From contig VXBP01010342.1 in assembly GCA_013400115.1 (NCBI GenBank), positions 167,892 to 231,891 on the forward strand: a stretch of DNA of 64,000 bases, written 5' to 3'. This document shows positions 42,901 to 57,900 of this stretch, piece after piece. This DNA comes from Rhinopomastus cyanomelas (Eukaryota; Chordata; Aves; Bucerotiformes; Rhinopomastidae). Each line of letters begins with the position of its first letter. Position 1 is the stretch's first letter. A program made the translations under genes and the position numbers. The notes below the pieces were generated by a model. That model saw only the letters and a list, made by a program, of their open reading frames with translations, ran no database searches and had not been told where the DNA came from.

Positions 42901-45900
42901 TGTATAAAGAGAAAATATAAATCACTGCAACAAAACTAGCAATGAGCTCATCAAATTCAAATGCTGCTTTCCATTTATGTATTTTTTATATTAAAGCAAT
43001 AAACATGGTTCATTTGTCTTCCACTGGTTGCCACGTTTTTCTGTGCTGTTGCTATGAACTTCAGCCATTAGCTGTGCTCCAAGGTAAACTACATGAACCA
43101 TCAACAAAAGTGACATCCAATCTATGAAGTTCATATTTTCTCCAGATTATCTATGCTAGTTGACAAGCTGGTAATGAAAAAAATCACACTAAGCAAATGG
43201 TTCCTCTAATAACAATAAATTTTCTATAAAATTATGAAGGGTACAAAACGCTTCCTTCTATCTATTTTGTCATGAATTCTAATTAACGCTGCAAAAACCT
43301 GAGTGTGCTGGGTCATCACAAGAAGTACATTGAGGTTTGATTGATAATACAGTGCAAGTTGGCCTATGCTGCCAAGATTCCTTTCTATGAAATTAATGGC
43401 CGCCCCACCTGCCCTAATCATACAGCCCAAATGATATTCCCCTTCTTATTTCAATTTTCTAGAGGCAAGGAAACTGGAAAAGATCAGTCATTTGTCTTCT
43501 AATAGCTGGATAATAGATCTATCACAATAAAACATCTGCACAATCTCAGTAATTTTTTTCCACTTTTGTGGAAGCTTTTACCAACATTAAATCAATAAGT
43601 TAAGAAAACAGTGTCTTACCCGCACAGTGTTTTAGTTTAGAACCCACATAACTTATTATCAGAAGTCTACTGTTGAAAAGCAAAGAGTCCAGCTTCCTTT
43701 CACCAAATACAGTGCCTTATTTAAAAAAGATCAAGGTGTTCATTGCAAAGCCATCACCAATTCCTAGGATCATTTTTTAATCTTCAGGAGTCTCACTTTG
43801 CAAGAATCGCTGCTTCTAGAATCCATGCAGTCTGCAGAAAAAGTCTCAGTACTGAAGTGTGTTTTCATCTCCAAAACAGAATTCACAGTAAGTTGCACAT
43901 TGTATTTAGGAGTAGATTACCACACCAGAACAGAATAATGAATTTATTTCTATACCAGAAGTAATTTATTATGGTTAAAATAGTCTCATTACAGGAAAAA
44001 TACTTAAGGCTAAAGGCAAATTCAGCCTTTAGCAAAGAATTTAAGACTACACTAGCAACAGACAGTCATCCAAGACTTGCCTCAAATGCTTTCCTATATT
44101 ACTTCACAATAGAAGTTTCTGGGGACCTAACAGCAGGAGTATACACTTGAGAATCAATGAGCATCTGTAAGTCTGGCTAACATGTTTTGAAATTTACCCC
44201 TAACATTGTCTCAGAACAGTTCAGAAGCAGTGCTGTACTCTGTATACTACATGGTTGCAGAACAGAAGCTGTAATAACAACAGCAATAATGCAGCCCAAA
44301 ACACCCATGGTCATGTACTAATCCAGTTGGCTGGATGGGGCTGAAAAAATATTTTATTTTAGCATGTAGAATATGCACTTATACTGACACAGAAACACCA
44401 AACTTTCCATATGACACCAGTATTTACCTAAAGAAAATAAAATCAAAGTTAAAGACAGGAATCTGTAATGAATTTTCATATTTGTAGTATTCCCAGCATC
44501 CATATAATTAAAACTCAGCTACATTCTACCTTGTCTTTGTAGATGCAGTTTTATACACACTTCGAGATACTTTAGTTTGGACTGAGGAATGCAAGCTGCA
44601 TGTTGTTCTCGCTTTACCAGTCTGGACAATGGACATGATTCCTTCTCAATATGAACATGGTAATTTTTTTAAGCTGCTGTAACTCTTGCATTATTGATTT
44701 TTATTGTTGTTTACACTATCAGAGCTATAAAATACACAGACTACAAACACAATGCTATTTTAGTCATTCACAGAATGCCTAATGCAACTTAAGCAACAAA
44801 TACTGCCTTAAAACTTGTCTCTCAAAGGCAGATCATTAGTCTTCTTAAATGAATGGAAACACAGAATTAAGAGTGAAGTGATACAGAATTAACAAAAAGG
44901 AAAAATGAAACTATTTTCTTCCAAAATATACAATTATAAATTCAAACATGAGTAGTTAAAATTATTTTCTCAGGAAATAATTTAATAATTAAATACACAC
45001 ATGCTTTTATCTCCCTTCCTACATAAAATCATGTCAGCTGGTCAACTATCTACAACTACTTGAAAAATAGAAGCAGCAGGCATTCAAGTTCTTACCCCTC
45101 CTTAACAAAGTCTGAGGTACTTTTTTCTGTAAAGCAAGGGGGAAAACATAACTAGGAGTTCTTCAAAGTCAAGTCTCTATAAGAGAAATACTTGTAAACA
45201 TACATCTTTAAAAATTAAAAGGACACTCACAGACATCACAGCTTTGCTGATACACTCTCATTTCCAGTTAGCTACCCCTGAGGGTATGTTAATGATGGTT
45301 TGCACTTGATAATTTTGCATCTTAGATTAACTGAGAGCTCAGTTTTTAATTGAATCTTCACGTTAAGTCACTTAAGGAACAGAGTGATCTTTCATTTAAC
45401 TCACCAGATATTTTAATGAAATGCTGTGTTAAGGTTGGATCTCATCGTATTTTAAGTTTTGCTTACCTCAGCTTATGTTAAAATTTACCAGTGATTGAGA
45501 TGTAAAAAATGGACACTTTTTGTATGGTCTGATAAAATGGCTTAATTTTGCTGTAGTAAAATTCTCATCCAGACAGTTTGCTATTTCAAATGTAAATTTA
45601 CTCTAATTTAAATATATTGTGCCTTTTCTGTGCCACATAAACTGCACTAATAATCTACAACAGCATACTCTTTCTGAATAAAGCAACCACTGATTTACAT
45701 AAATTTAGACATACCTATGTTTAGCAGCTATGCTACTGCACTTTAATGCCGAGATTATGACATATGTTTAAAAAAAAAAAATCTGCCTGCAGTCAAATGA
45801 TTACAGAAAATAAACAAATTCCAAGTAATAATTTACTTGTTATTATAGTGAAGTCATCACTTGAACAGCATTCAAGTGTTATGTACACCGTTAATAATTA

Positions 45901-48900
45901 TGCTCTGTCTCTAAACATGTCTAAACACAATGGAATTGGAAAGTGTCACATAGTATATTTTCCACATATCCAGTCACTATATGAGACATATTATGGCTTC
46001 TCTGAGGATTATCAGCCTTTAAGGACACAGAAAAGCCAAAAGCAACCTGATACTTCATCAAATAAAAAAAAGGTGGAAGACAACTGATGTTCAACAATTG
46101 CCGAAGGTCAAACAGCCAGCTGCAGAGACCTGAGAAATACCATTAATCAAATGCACGCACTTCTTAAGAGTACGACAAAACGCAGCTCTTCTGCAGCTCA
46201 GAACCACTTCTAGAATTCCTGTGGCAACAAACCTCACTTAACTTTCCTCACAAAGACATCTTCCAAAACCTTTTGTCATTACGTATGTAGAAAGAGCTTT
46301 TCCTGTTATGCTAAATGTATAAAATTCAGGTAACCTGACAGAATAGTTAATTGAACCACATTTTTCGAAGAATTAAAAAATAACAAACCAACGGCTGTAT
46401 TGGCTACACATGCACACACCTGTACAGAGACCATCAACAATTAGCAGCTGTCCTCTGCTTGTAACTTAAAAGCTAAGAATAACTGCAAGTGGAACATTGC
46501 TTCCTCTAGTGTGGGTAAACTGCTGCATTCTCCAATTACAAAGAAAAAATAAGCTTATTCACACTGGAGTTACCTGTTAACAGAACAGCTGTGCACTGTT
46601 CTTTGTTATTAAATGTGGACGCTTTCTAGGAACACTCAGTGGAACATGATAGGTTACTATTTAAGGTGAAGTTCTTCTACGTTAGATTGGTCTTTTCAAA
46701 GTTATCCATGATTAAAGACAATGACTCACTAGGGACTGAAAATGCATACACACGTGGTTTTGATTCAGACTGTCTTGATTTGTACACTTTCTTTTTGGAC
46801 TAAGAATTCTTCCTATCACTTCCTGAAACACTAAAACTTCTGAAGTTGAGAAGTCTCAGTCCTAGCTGGAATCAGGACTTGCTACGAAACAGATTAAGTG
46901 GAATCAGAGGGAAGAAAAAGCTGTGGCATTTAAGTATATTATGTCTTCAAAGTGTTCCAGAAGACCCAGTTATTGAACATCAGTCTTAGGTTCTGGATTG
47001 TGCTGACAAAATAGCGTAACTTTGACTATAGCTTCAGCTGGTTAACTTCATAAATGCAGTATCCATTTCTCACTGTCACACAAATGCTGGAATTGTGGCA
47101 CATACTACAAAATCAGCATTAATCCCCTGATAAGTAACTCCAAGTGCCAGGATTAATGTGCTGTGAAAAAAGATCCAAACGTACTCTATATTTTTTCCTC
47201 TAAAATTTAGTTTTGAAGTAGTTACGTATATGACTAATTGTTGGTTAACTCTGTCATTTACCGTAAGCAATACTGTAAATGGTAAGTTAATTTGGTAAGT
47301 TAATAATGCTAAGTTAATTACCATTAACTTGTCATTTACCATGAGCAATAAAGATCACAAAATGGTGTAAAAACTCATTGATTTTACTTTCCTGTCATCA
47401 GCACCGAAAGTAATCAAGATGGCTTCCCAGCTCTTTATGCCTCCACAGGTATAAAGAATCTAATCTCACATTCACAGACTGTGTACACACCAAAAGTAAC
47501 AACCATGAAAAGAAAACACACAAAGAACCACTGTGGGGACAGCTGCACAGAAACACAAAAGGCCTGACAAATGAGTACAGGTCAAGCATGATGCAGTCAG
47601 GGGAACTAACTGATTTACTGTCTGCTGAGCCATTAAGTCCTCACATTCTCCTTCAGTAACCCTTCAGCAGATGTCGCAAAGTATCTTTCAAAGAACAGCA
47701 CCCTTTATGTCCTGAACACCTGGATTGTGCCAGAACAACCAAAGTATTTCTATGCGTTACAAACACAATTGGCAAACAGGAGATGAAGAAACACACCATC
47801 TTGTACACAGTAACACTTCGATTTACACAGAAAACAATTACATTCACAATATTAGGAATCTAAAAAAGATAGTGTCTTAATTCAACTCTGTTTTCTGTTT
47901 GAAGTCATTCTCTGAGCCCTTGCTCAGTTACTTTTCTGGATTGAACTTGGGAAATTCATTGTGTGACATCCTAGAGTTCATGTAGCAAACCGGTATTTAT
48001 GTTAGGCAAGCAAAATGTAACAGGAGCGTTAAAGAAATTGTCCCTGGATATCAATTTTACTTATCAGATTGGAAGTGGGGATACTTCCAGAAAAAAACAA
48101 ATGCAAGCAAGTCTAATTGCTTAACAGCTGTACACACTACAAGGCAGACTGATGTCAGCAGACGTACTGTGCATTATACAGAAGAAATCTTATTCTTGCA
48201 GTACCACAAACAAATAGAATTAACCCCGCTGATTTCTTAATGCTAAAGTATTCATACACAGCATTTGTACCATCACTCACATCATTCTATAACCTTAGTT
48301 TTCAAAATTAAGTTTAAAAAATTACACGTATCATGTTAACAAAAACAGATTAATATCCATGACATAAGTTACTCATTTTATTGAAGGAGACAGTACATGT
48401 AAAAGGACAGTGTTTCTTACCGTACTCCTATCCTTCAAAAGCTTTTCTATCACTTCAATTAACATTTCCTTTTGCTCTGGATCAAGACTGAAAGTAAAAT
48501 AAAAATTCTTTTTATTCATTTGGTCAAACACACCTGAAATTAAAAATCTCACTGCTTTTGCAGAAGGGAATTGAAGCACAGAAAAATTCCATAGTAGGTA
48601 AATATCAGTTCAAAGCAGAATCTTAACTTTAGTATCTAAGTATCAATAAAATGCTTCAAGTAAGACTCTTTGTCAGCTTCACTAGTTTTATTCAGAAGTA
48701 TCCAGATTCAAAAACTTGGAAATTGTATTCAAGTGCACCCATACAAAGTTGGTGTACATGACAATGAAAAACAGACTGTTTCAAGTACTACACAGTAGTA
48801 AAACCAGAGAAAGAAAACAGAAGCTGCAAACAGTCTCTGTACCACCCTTTTCATATTCAAAGAGCAGAGAAAAGCTTGCCACATTCATTATGGTCCAACT

Positions 48901-51900
48901 TGCTGCTTAGGCAGGTAAGGACCAGCTTTTCATTCCAGCTGCTGCTTCATCATGGATTTATAGAGTATAACAGAATTCAAAGCCAAAGCATAAGAAAACA
49001 CAAACATAAAATAAGTACAAAGAACATATAGTTCCAGGCCTTTGAAAAGTCATTTCAATTTAGATACAATTACAGGTAAGTAAGGAAGTATGTGGTCATT
49101 ATTGCTCACTTCAGTTCTAACATTGAGTGATGAACTGCCGTAACGCATAGTATATGCTTCCCTGCTACAGATTTACATAGCAAATACCTAGCTGCGTCCT
49201 ACTTGGCTAGGCTCTGTCACCTAGCAATAACTGAACATGCTAAATGGATAAAAAAATTTTGTTAGAATTCACCATCAGCATGCACAAAGTCACAGCATAT
49301 CCACAAATGATCAATCTTTTGTTTCAACACTTGTTTTTCTGTCAGTCTGTAAGCTCTTCTGTCAAAGCCTTTAAAGGAAAAGCCCAAAATCTTTTCTATG
49401 TGTTTGCCTTACTGCAAAATGGTATGAATTTAAAGATATAAAGAAGTGACTACATATCCTAAAAAACTTCAAAAATAACCGATTTTGTTACGTAATAGAT
49501 AAAATTTACAAAAAGGACTCTGATAATTGAAACAACATTCTCCCTCTTACTCTTAGTGCTTTAGATAAGGAAGGTAGACTTTCTGGACAGAAAATAAAGG
49601 AACATACTAAAAAGCTCACACAATCTGCTCCCGTTATTACTAATTGTAGTGGCATGGAATGCATTACTACCTGTGATGGGGCTTGTAAAAACTCCTTTTG
49701 CAAATCTTGCTGCAAGCAGATACAAGTATATGGCAGACCTAGTTTTTGATTTTTGGACAGAATACACTAACAGCTTAGAAAAGCAGGCTAAGCTGAATAA
49801 GCACAAAGTCAGGCATTTCCACTAATAAAATTACTCCAGTGTACATGGCAATGTTGACTGGGCACAAATCATAGAATCACAGAATCATATAATCATTACG
49901 GATTGGAAGGGACCTCAAAAGATCATCTAGTCAATCTCCCTACACCAAGTCACACAGGAACACAACCAGGTGGGTTTTAAACATCCCCAGTGAAAAACTC
50001 CACAACCTCCACGGGTAGCCTGTTCCAGTGCTCCGTCACCCTCACCGTGAAGAAGTTCCTTCTCGTATTCATACGAAACCTCCTATGTTCCAGCTTACAA
50101 CCATTGACCCTTGTCTGATGACATTGAGAAGAGCCCAGCTCCATCCTCCTGACATCCACCCTTCAAACATTTATAATCATTAATGAGGTCACCCGTCAGT
50201 TTCCTCTTCTCCAAGCTAAAGAGACCCAGCTCCCTCAGCCTCTCTTCATAAGGGAGGTGCTCTACACTGGACTCCCTCCAGCAGCTCCACATCCCTCTTA
50301 AACTGAGGGGCCCACAACTGGACAAAATAATCCAGATGTGGTCTCACCAGTGCAGGGTAGAGGGGAAGAAGGACCCCTCTTGATCTGCTAACCACCCCCA
50401 TTCTGATCCACCCCGGGATGCTATTGGCCCTCTTGGCCACAAGGGCACAATGCTGGCTCATGGTCATCCTGCTGTCCAACAGGACCCTCAGCTCCCTTTC
50501 TCCTACACTGCTGTCCAACAGGTCAGTCCTCAGCCTATAGTGGTACCTGTGGTTGTTCTTGCCCAGATGTAAGACTCTACACTTAATGACGCTGGTCACA
50601 CTATGCCTGAAATCTTTTGTTTGATATGTAAGCTTCCTACTGTTAGGACTGATCAGACCCATAAGAAAAAGCTTTTCTAGGTCAGACATCCATCCAAACA
50701 CGACGACAATCAATGCAATGAAGACCGAAGTATCGAACTGGGATCCAGAAGTCTGACTGGAGCACGAACCGACCTACAGAGCCATCAAGGAGATAAGAGA
50801 CATCATGGAAACCAGAGAGTAAAAGGAGCACAAAGGTACTGTTAGAATAAACTGTTACTATTCTAACTCACATGTCCACAGAAGTAGTTACTCGCAGGGC
50901 TAAATAAATGTAGAAGACTATATAACCTGTTGGCTGATCTTCATGTCCAACATCACCCCCTTCAGAATTCTGAGTCTGCTCAATTTCAAAACTAGTCTGA
51001 AATTACTTGCTCATTACAAACAGGTGAAAAGACAGCCTTGCCACCAGCAAGTCTTATGGAAGCAACTACTGACACTGTCTGTTAAGGACTCTTATCTGCA
51101 GGCAGTCCAGTAGGGCTCACCTGTGGACAGGATATTTTGATAGGGTCTCACCAGGTCCCAGACCATTGCTTCTTCACGTGATCCAGGAAACAACACTCAT
51201 TCCCTTGGTCCTACAGTGAACTAATACTATCAGATCTGGGATTTCTGCAAGTAAACTTTGAAAATGTGTCATTAGTTAATTTTTGACCCCTGATAAAACA
51301 GCTTAGGGAACCAATCAGATTCCATCACATGACCAACTTCAGGATCAATACTATCCCTTTCATAGCAATATCAAAGGCTAAGTCAGCAGACTTCCTTTCT
51401 TCTTCTGCATATGCTTTCTCTGGTGTCTTGGTTCTCGCCATGGAGGCTCGTTTGTCCGCTCTGTTCAAAACTGGGTGACAAAAGTACCCATTTCCTTTTC
51501 ACCTGCACGTTATCATTTCTGCCTTTATTGTCTCTATTGCATTTTTTCCTTCCCTTTCTGTTGCCGCATGGTCATTTGCTCCCTTGCAAGGGTTGTGTGA
51601 GGGGAATCCTTCATCCAGGTGTACCTCCATCCCAGGAAAGGTGATGGAACAATTTGTACTAGAGGCTGTTTCCGGGCACATCAGGGACAGGAGGGTCATT
51701 AGGGACAGTCAGCATGGCTTCACAAAGGGAAAGTCATGCTTGACCAACCTGATAGCCTTTTATGAGGGTGTAACCAGGTGGATGGATGAGGGCAGAGCAG
51801 TGGATGTCATCTATCTTGACTTAAGAAAGGCGTTTGACACGGTCTCTCACAGCATCCTTGCAGACAAACTGAGGCAGTGTGGCCTAGATTTTCAGGTAGT

Positions 51901-54900
51901 GAGGTGGATTGTAAACTGGCTACAGGGTAGTAGTCAGAGAGTGGTGGTCAATGGGACAGAGTCTAGTTGGAGGCCTGTATCTAGTGGAGTGCCCCAGGGA
52001 TCGGTGCTGGGACCAGTCCTGTTCAATCTATTCATTGATGACTTGGATGAGGGATTGGCATGCACTGTCAGCAAGTTTGCTGATGACACAAAGCTGGGTG
52101 GTGTCGCCGACACCCCCGCAGACTGTGCTGCCATTCAGCGAGATCTGGACAGGCTGGAGAACTGGGCAGAGAAAAATCTAATGAGCTATAACAAGAGTAA
52201 GTGCAGAGTCTTGCATCTGGGCAAGAACAACCCCAGGTACCAGTATAGGCTGGGGACTGACCGGTTGGAGTGTAGTGTAGGGGAAAGGGACTTGGGGGTC
52301 CTGGTGGACAACAAGATGACTATGAGCCAGCAATGTGCTCTTGTGGCCAAGAGGGCCAACAGCATCCTGGGGTGGATTAGAAGAGGGGTGGTTAGCAGAT
52401 CAAGAGAGGTTCTTCTCCCCCTCTACTCTGCCCTGGTGAGACCACACCTGGAGTATTGTGTCCAGTTCTGGGCTCCTCAGTACAAGAGGGATGTGGAGCT
52501 GCTGGAGAGAGTTCAGCGTAGGGCAACAAAGATGATAAGAGAGGTGGAACACCTCCCTTATGAGGAGAGGTTGAGGGAGCTGGGTCTCTTTAGCTTGGAT
52601 AAGAGGAGACTGAGGGGCGACCTCATTAATGTCTACAAATATTTGAGGGGTGGGTGTCAGGAGGATGGCACTGGGCTGTTCTTGGTGTCATGTAGTGATA
52701 GGACATGGGGCAATGGTTGTAAGCTGGAACATAAGAGGTTCCACATCAACCTGAGAAGGAACTTCTTCACGGTGAGGGTGACGGAGCACTGGAACAGGCT
52801 GCCCAGGGGGGTTGTGGAGTCTCCTTCTCTGGAGATGTTCAAGACCTGACTGGACGGGTTCCTGTGTGACTTGGTTTAGGTGATCCTGCTGTTGCAGGCG
52901 GATTGGACTAGATGATCTTTCGAGGTCCCTTCCGATCTGTAATGATTCTATGATTCTATGATTTTTTCTTTCATAGAATCATAGAATCACTACGGATTGG
53001 AAGGGAGCTCGAAAGCATCTAGTCCAATCCACCTGCAACAGCAGATAGGTGGTTTAGGCATGCCTGCCAGGGGAAGGAGGGATGCACTGTACTGTGTAGT
53101 GCAGCCATTTGGCATTCCATTACTGTGTTTCTTTCACTTTTTTTTTCCCCTCTAACTTTTCTTGTTCATTTTTGATCAAAACATGTTGTTATTCTTCTTT
53201 AATATACACTTGTCCTTGATTTTTGCATGATTGAACACTCTGGGAAATGGAAACCAGGAACAAAAAGCAACAATAAAGTTCATATGCTTTCTATAAGCAG
53301 TTTCCAAATTCTTCTGCACNNNNNNNNNNNNNNNATTCTAGTCCAAGTGAGATGCAATTTGCAGCTATGAAAACCTGCATTGTGATGCTTGGGATTTTTC
53401 TAATGAAAACTTCTGAAGGATGTACAGATCCTCTAAAAACATGAAGCTTTATAGAACATTAGTTTCATTAGTTTTCCTTTGGTAAGAGAGTCAGGTACCC
53501 ATTTTGCTGCCAGTTAGGAAATCATGGAAACTAGAAAGGAATGAGGTCAGTTTCTCCAAATCGTGCCGCTGTACTCTTTTTTAATATTAAAAAACCCCCA
53601 AATCTCTTTGTGGCATTTGCATGGATTTTATTTCAAACTCTTGCCACTGACTTAATTTATGCACTGGATAATATATCAACCAGACGTAGGAAATAAAACA
53701 AGTTATATTTGAAGATCAAATATCTGAAGATTGGATTAAATGCGTAAAATATATTTCCGTTTTTACTAATCACCAATACACTCTTTAATCTGGACTAGTA
53801 AAATAAAACGTACCCATCATGAAGAAATGGAGGCATGATGGATATAAGTTAAAATTCCATGTAAAAGCGTCCTGTCCCAATGCTACTGGCAATAGACCAT
53901 TACTGTCAAAGTCCTTCAAATACTGTCAGACATCAGAAGACATTCTGTTTATGTAGAATAATTGTGGTCAGAAGGCATTTTTTGTGCTGGAACCAGAATG
54001 AAGAAGCCCTGCACAGGTTTTTCAGAGGTCTGCCACAGAAAAGCAATCAGCCTTTGGTCCTGAAATGAACTTACCATGACAGGACAGCCTTTCCAAAGCA
54101 CCGTGCAAACTTAGTGCTACCAGACTTTTCATGCAATGGCAGAAGGAGTGTTTTGGGATTCTATCGATGTTTATAGGAGAAAAGAAAGCCAAGGAAAGGG
54201 AGGGATCTAGATGATTTTGGGAGGAACAAGCACAAAAAAACCAGAATAGATGCCAAACACAAATCTTTGATTTTAAGAACACCAATATTTGCTACACAGA
54301 TGACAATAACAGTATATTAAAAACAAAACAGTGCGTGTCTTCCTTTGTATACAGTTACTCTGTTACTCTGGCAAGTTATCCAGTTATTCAGACAAGATTT
54401 GAATTCCGATCAGTTAAGCTGAGTGATGGACTGTCTGCACAACACTTCATACTTTTTAAGAAACAGATCTGATATATCCCCACAGTAGCCATAATAAACA
54501 TCGCCCATGAGTATCCTAAAATTGTTATTCAGTATTTGTCAGAATCACTTACCTGTACAGTTTTTGGATTGCGTGGGCTGCATTCTTCCTCACATAAGGC
54601 GATAAATCAGAAGAGGCTTCCTTAATAGCGAGCATCATAATAGGAACAATAATTGGGACACGGATACTGGATAAAACCCTTAAAGCACTTGCACGGATTA
54701 ACTGATTAGGATCCTAAGGAATGGGAGAGGAGAAATAACTGAATTCTGTGCAATGTTTATACTAGTTAGTGACTACACATTAAAACACATGTATCTACTA
54801 GTAAGGATTGCGAGTTAAGGCCACACTATTAAGAAAATGTGCCAAACTTATCACAAGAAAGTTTCAATGTCCAAAAAAGTAGAAGAAAATATAAAACGGA

Positions 54901-57900
54901 TCATCGAAACTTTACAAAAACTCTGGAAATCTGGCAAAGGAAAACATTCACATAAAGCATTTTCCTCAAGAAAAGTATGAGAATTATGGATAAAAGATGA
55001 CTATTTTATTTATCAGTCTGAAACATTCATTGCAATCCAAGGGGAATTCAGATTCTTAAAAACATACCCACCTCAGATTTATTACTCAAATATACACTAA
55101 ATTCTCTGAAATCTAGTGAACTGAAATGGCATAAGTATTAATTCAAGTATACTGTCTACTAGAAGGGAGCTTCACAAATAACATTTCTCACAAGGTTTCT
55201 TTCAAAGTGGGCAGCATGGAATTTCACACTGCTACTACCTAATAATCAGTTCATCCAAGCTCTCAAAATTTCTCAATCTTAGCAGCTTTGGACAAGGATA
55301 TGGATGGTGAAAGACCTTGATCTGACAGTCAGGGGAAAAAAAACTCCTAGTCCTTTTTTGCAAAACTCAATTCCAATCATACAAAAGTAAAAAACCCCAA
55401 AAAGTCCTATCTGAAGATGGAGAAAGAAAAAACAATCTCCACACATAAAGCTGATTTATAATCTTCATTACAAAACTAGAAATAAATGCTTACCCAAAAA
55501 TAAAGATAATTAATTTGTCTTCCATTTGCAATCTTCCAATGTCTATCTTCCATAGCAGGATTAGTAAGTTCCTTAGTGGCTGAAAACCTAAGCTTGCTTG
55601 GAGTCTAACTCGTTGCCACAACACTTCTTTCTGAATTACAGCCACAATATTTGAGTTATCCCATCTCGTTTTGTTCCCACCACTCAGAGCTTTTTAAGCT
55701 ACACAATAGGAAGTGGTCACTACATATGTATTTAATGAAAAACAAAAGTAATTCATCACAGACAGTAAGGATAGGAAAGAGGCAGAAAACTCTACTCGCA
55801 CGCTCTTACACTTACACACTTGGTGTTCCAACAGCAAGAGTGTTCGAAGTCTGAGTGAGTGACATGACAAATTATTTATGAACTTAGAGTAGCCTTAGAA
55901 GAAGGGTGTGAGAAAAGACCTTCTGTTATTACAAAAAATTTGATGGAAACTTATTAAACCTCTTTTCTCCATGGTCATGCTTCAAAGGCAATTCTAATCT
56001 TTGCTCCTTACGCCCATTCCCCATTGTGATCTGAATTCAAAATGAAATAGTACAAAAACCTATTTCTTCAGTACTTTCAACAAAAACACTGCACACCAAA
56101 CACATTAAATATTTTATTTGAGGTAGTATTTCCCTTGCTGGATGCAGAGGGGAACACTGCAACCAATTATGAGGAAAAGGCTGAGATATTTAATGATGCC
56201 TTTGCCTCCATAAAGATGAACAGACCAGCTACCCCTCGAACATTCAGCTTCTTGAGCTGGAAAGTAAGAATAGAGAGCAGAATTAGGATGTCCATAATGC
56301 AGCAGGAAGTAGTTAATCATCTGCTTGTGCACCTAAAAATTCATAAATATACAGGGCCAGATGGTAATCACCCAAGAGTACTCATGGAGCTGAGTGGAAA
56401 GCACACCAAGCCTCTACCATTTATCGACAATCCTGGTCAACAGGGAAGGTACCAGACCACTGGAAGGTGGCAAATATGACACCCATCTACAAGAAAGTTT
56501 GGAATGAGGATCTGGGGAACTACAGGCCTGTCAGCCTGACTACAGCACCAGGAAAGACCATGGAGAGAATCACCTTGAGTTAAACTGCAAGTGCAGGGCA
56601 ACCAAAGGATCAGGGACAGCCAGCATGGTTTCATGAAAGGAAGGTCTTGCTTAACCAACCTGATCTCTTTCTATGACTGCGTGACCCAGGTTCTGGACGG
56701 GGGAAAGGCTGTGGATGTTGTCTACCTGGACTTTGATACAGCCTTTGACAGCATCTCCCACGGTGTTCTCCTAGAGAAGCTGGTGAATCATGGCATAGAA
56801 AAATGCCCTCCTCACTGTGTAAAAAATTGGTTGTATGGCCATGCCCAGAGAGTTGTTATTAATGGGATGAAACTTAGTTGGTGGCCAGTCACGAGTGGTG
56901 TCCCTCAGGGCTCAGTTTTGGGGCCAAACTTTACTGATGACCTGGACAAGGGAGGTGAGTGCACCATCAGTAAGACTGCAGACGACATCTAACTGTGTGG
57001 GAGTGTTGACTTGCTCAAGCAAAAGGCGGCTTTACAGAGAGACCTGGACAGGTTGGATGGATAGGCCATGGCCAAATGCATGAGGTACAATAATGCCAAG
57101 TATCAAGTCCTGCATTTTGATTACAACAATCCCAGGCAATGAATATACAACAATCTCCAGGCTTGGAGATGAGTGTCTGGAAAGCTGCCCAGCAGAAAAG
57201 ACCTATGGGTGCTCATGGACAGCCAGCTTAGTATTAGCCAGCAGTCTGCTCTTGTGCCCAAGAAGGCTAGCAGGTTTCTGGCTTGTATCAGGAACAGCGT
57301 GGCCAACAGGAGTGGGGAAGTTATCATGCCCTTGTATTTGGCACTGGTGAGGCCTCACCTTGAGTACTGTGTTCAGTTGTGGGCCACTCACTATAAGAAG
57401 AACACTGAAATGCTGGAATGTGTCCAGAGGAGAGCTACCAAGCCTGTGAGCGGTCCAGACAACAATTGATATGAGGAGAGGCTGAGGGAACATGGCATGC
57501 TTCGTTCAGAGAAGAGGCTGTGAGGAGACCTCAGTGCACTCTACAACTACCTTAAAGGAGGCTGTAGAAAGGTGGGTGTTGGCCTCTTCCTCCAAGTAAA
57601 TAATGACAGGACCAGGGGAAATGGTCTGAAACTGGGACAAGGGAAGTTTTGATTGGGTATTAGGAAGAAAATTTTTACTGAAAGGGTGGCCAGGCACTGG
57701 AACAGCCTGCCTAGTCACCATCCCTAGAGGTATTTAAGAAGTGTGTAGATAATGATGACCTGCTCTAGTGGCAGAGTCTGTGTTTTATCTGGTTGTGTTT
57801 GGTGCTTGCGTCTGATCAGGACATCAGTTTTGTTGTTGTTGTTGTATGTACGGTTGGACTTGGTGACCTAGGAGGTCCTTTCTAACCAGGAATACTCTGT

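Larger units (their letters stand above)
48488..54552 (-). other. AP3B1 intron (6.1 kb)
   Basis: GT-AG intron. It contains a minus-strand CR1 (49868-50586), an unclassified 1-kb stretch (50587-51616), the youngest CR1 (51617-52961), its inverted partner (52971-53058), a gap (53320-53334) and one copy of an unclassified dispersed repeat (54155-54250). Confidence 0.85.

Noticed and set aside
45764..46087. Open frame on the plus strand, 107 codons
   Set aside because: Begins in a poly-A run and encodes low-complexity, lysine/serine-rich text with no recognisable motif.
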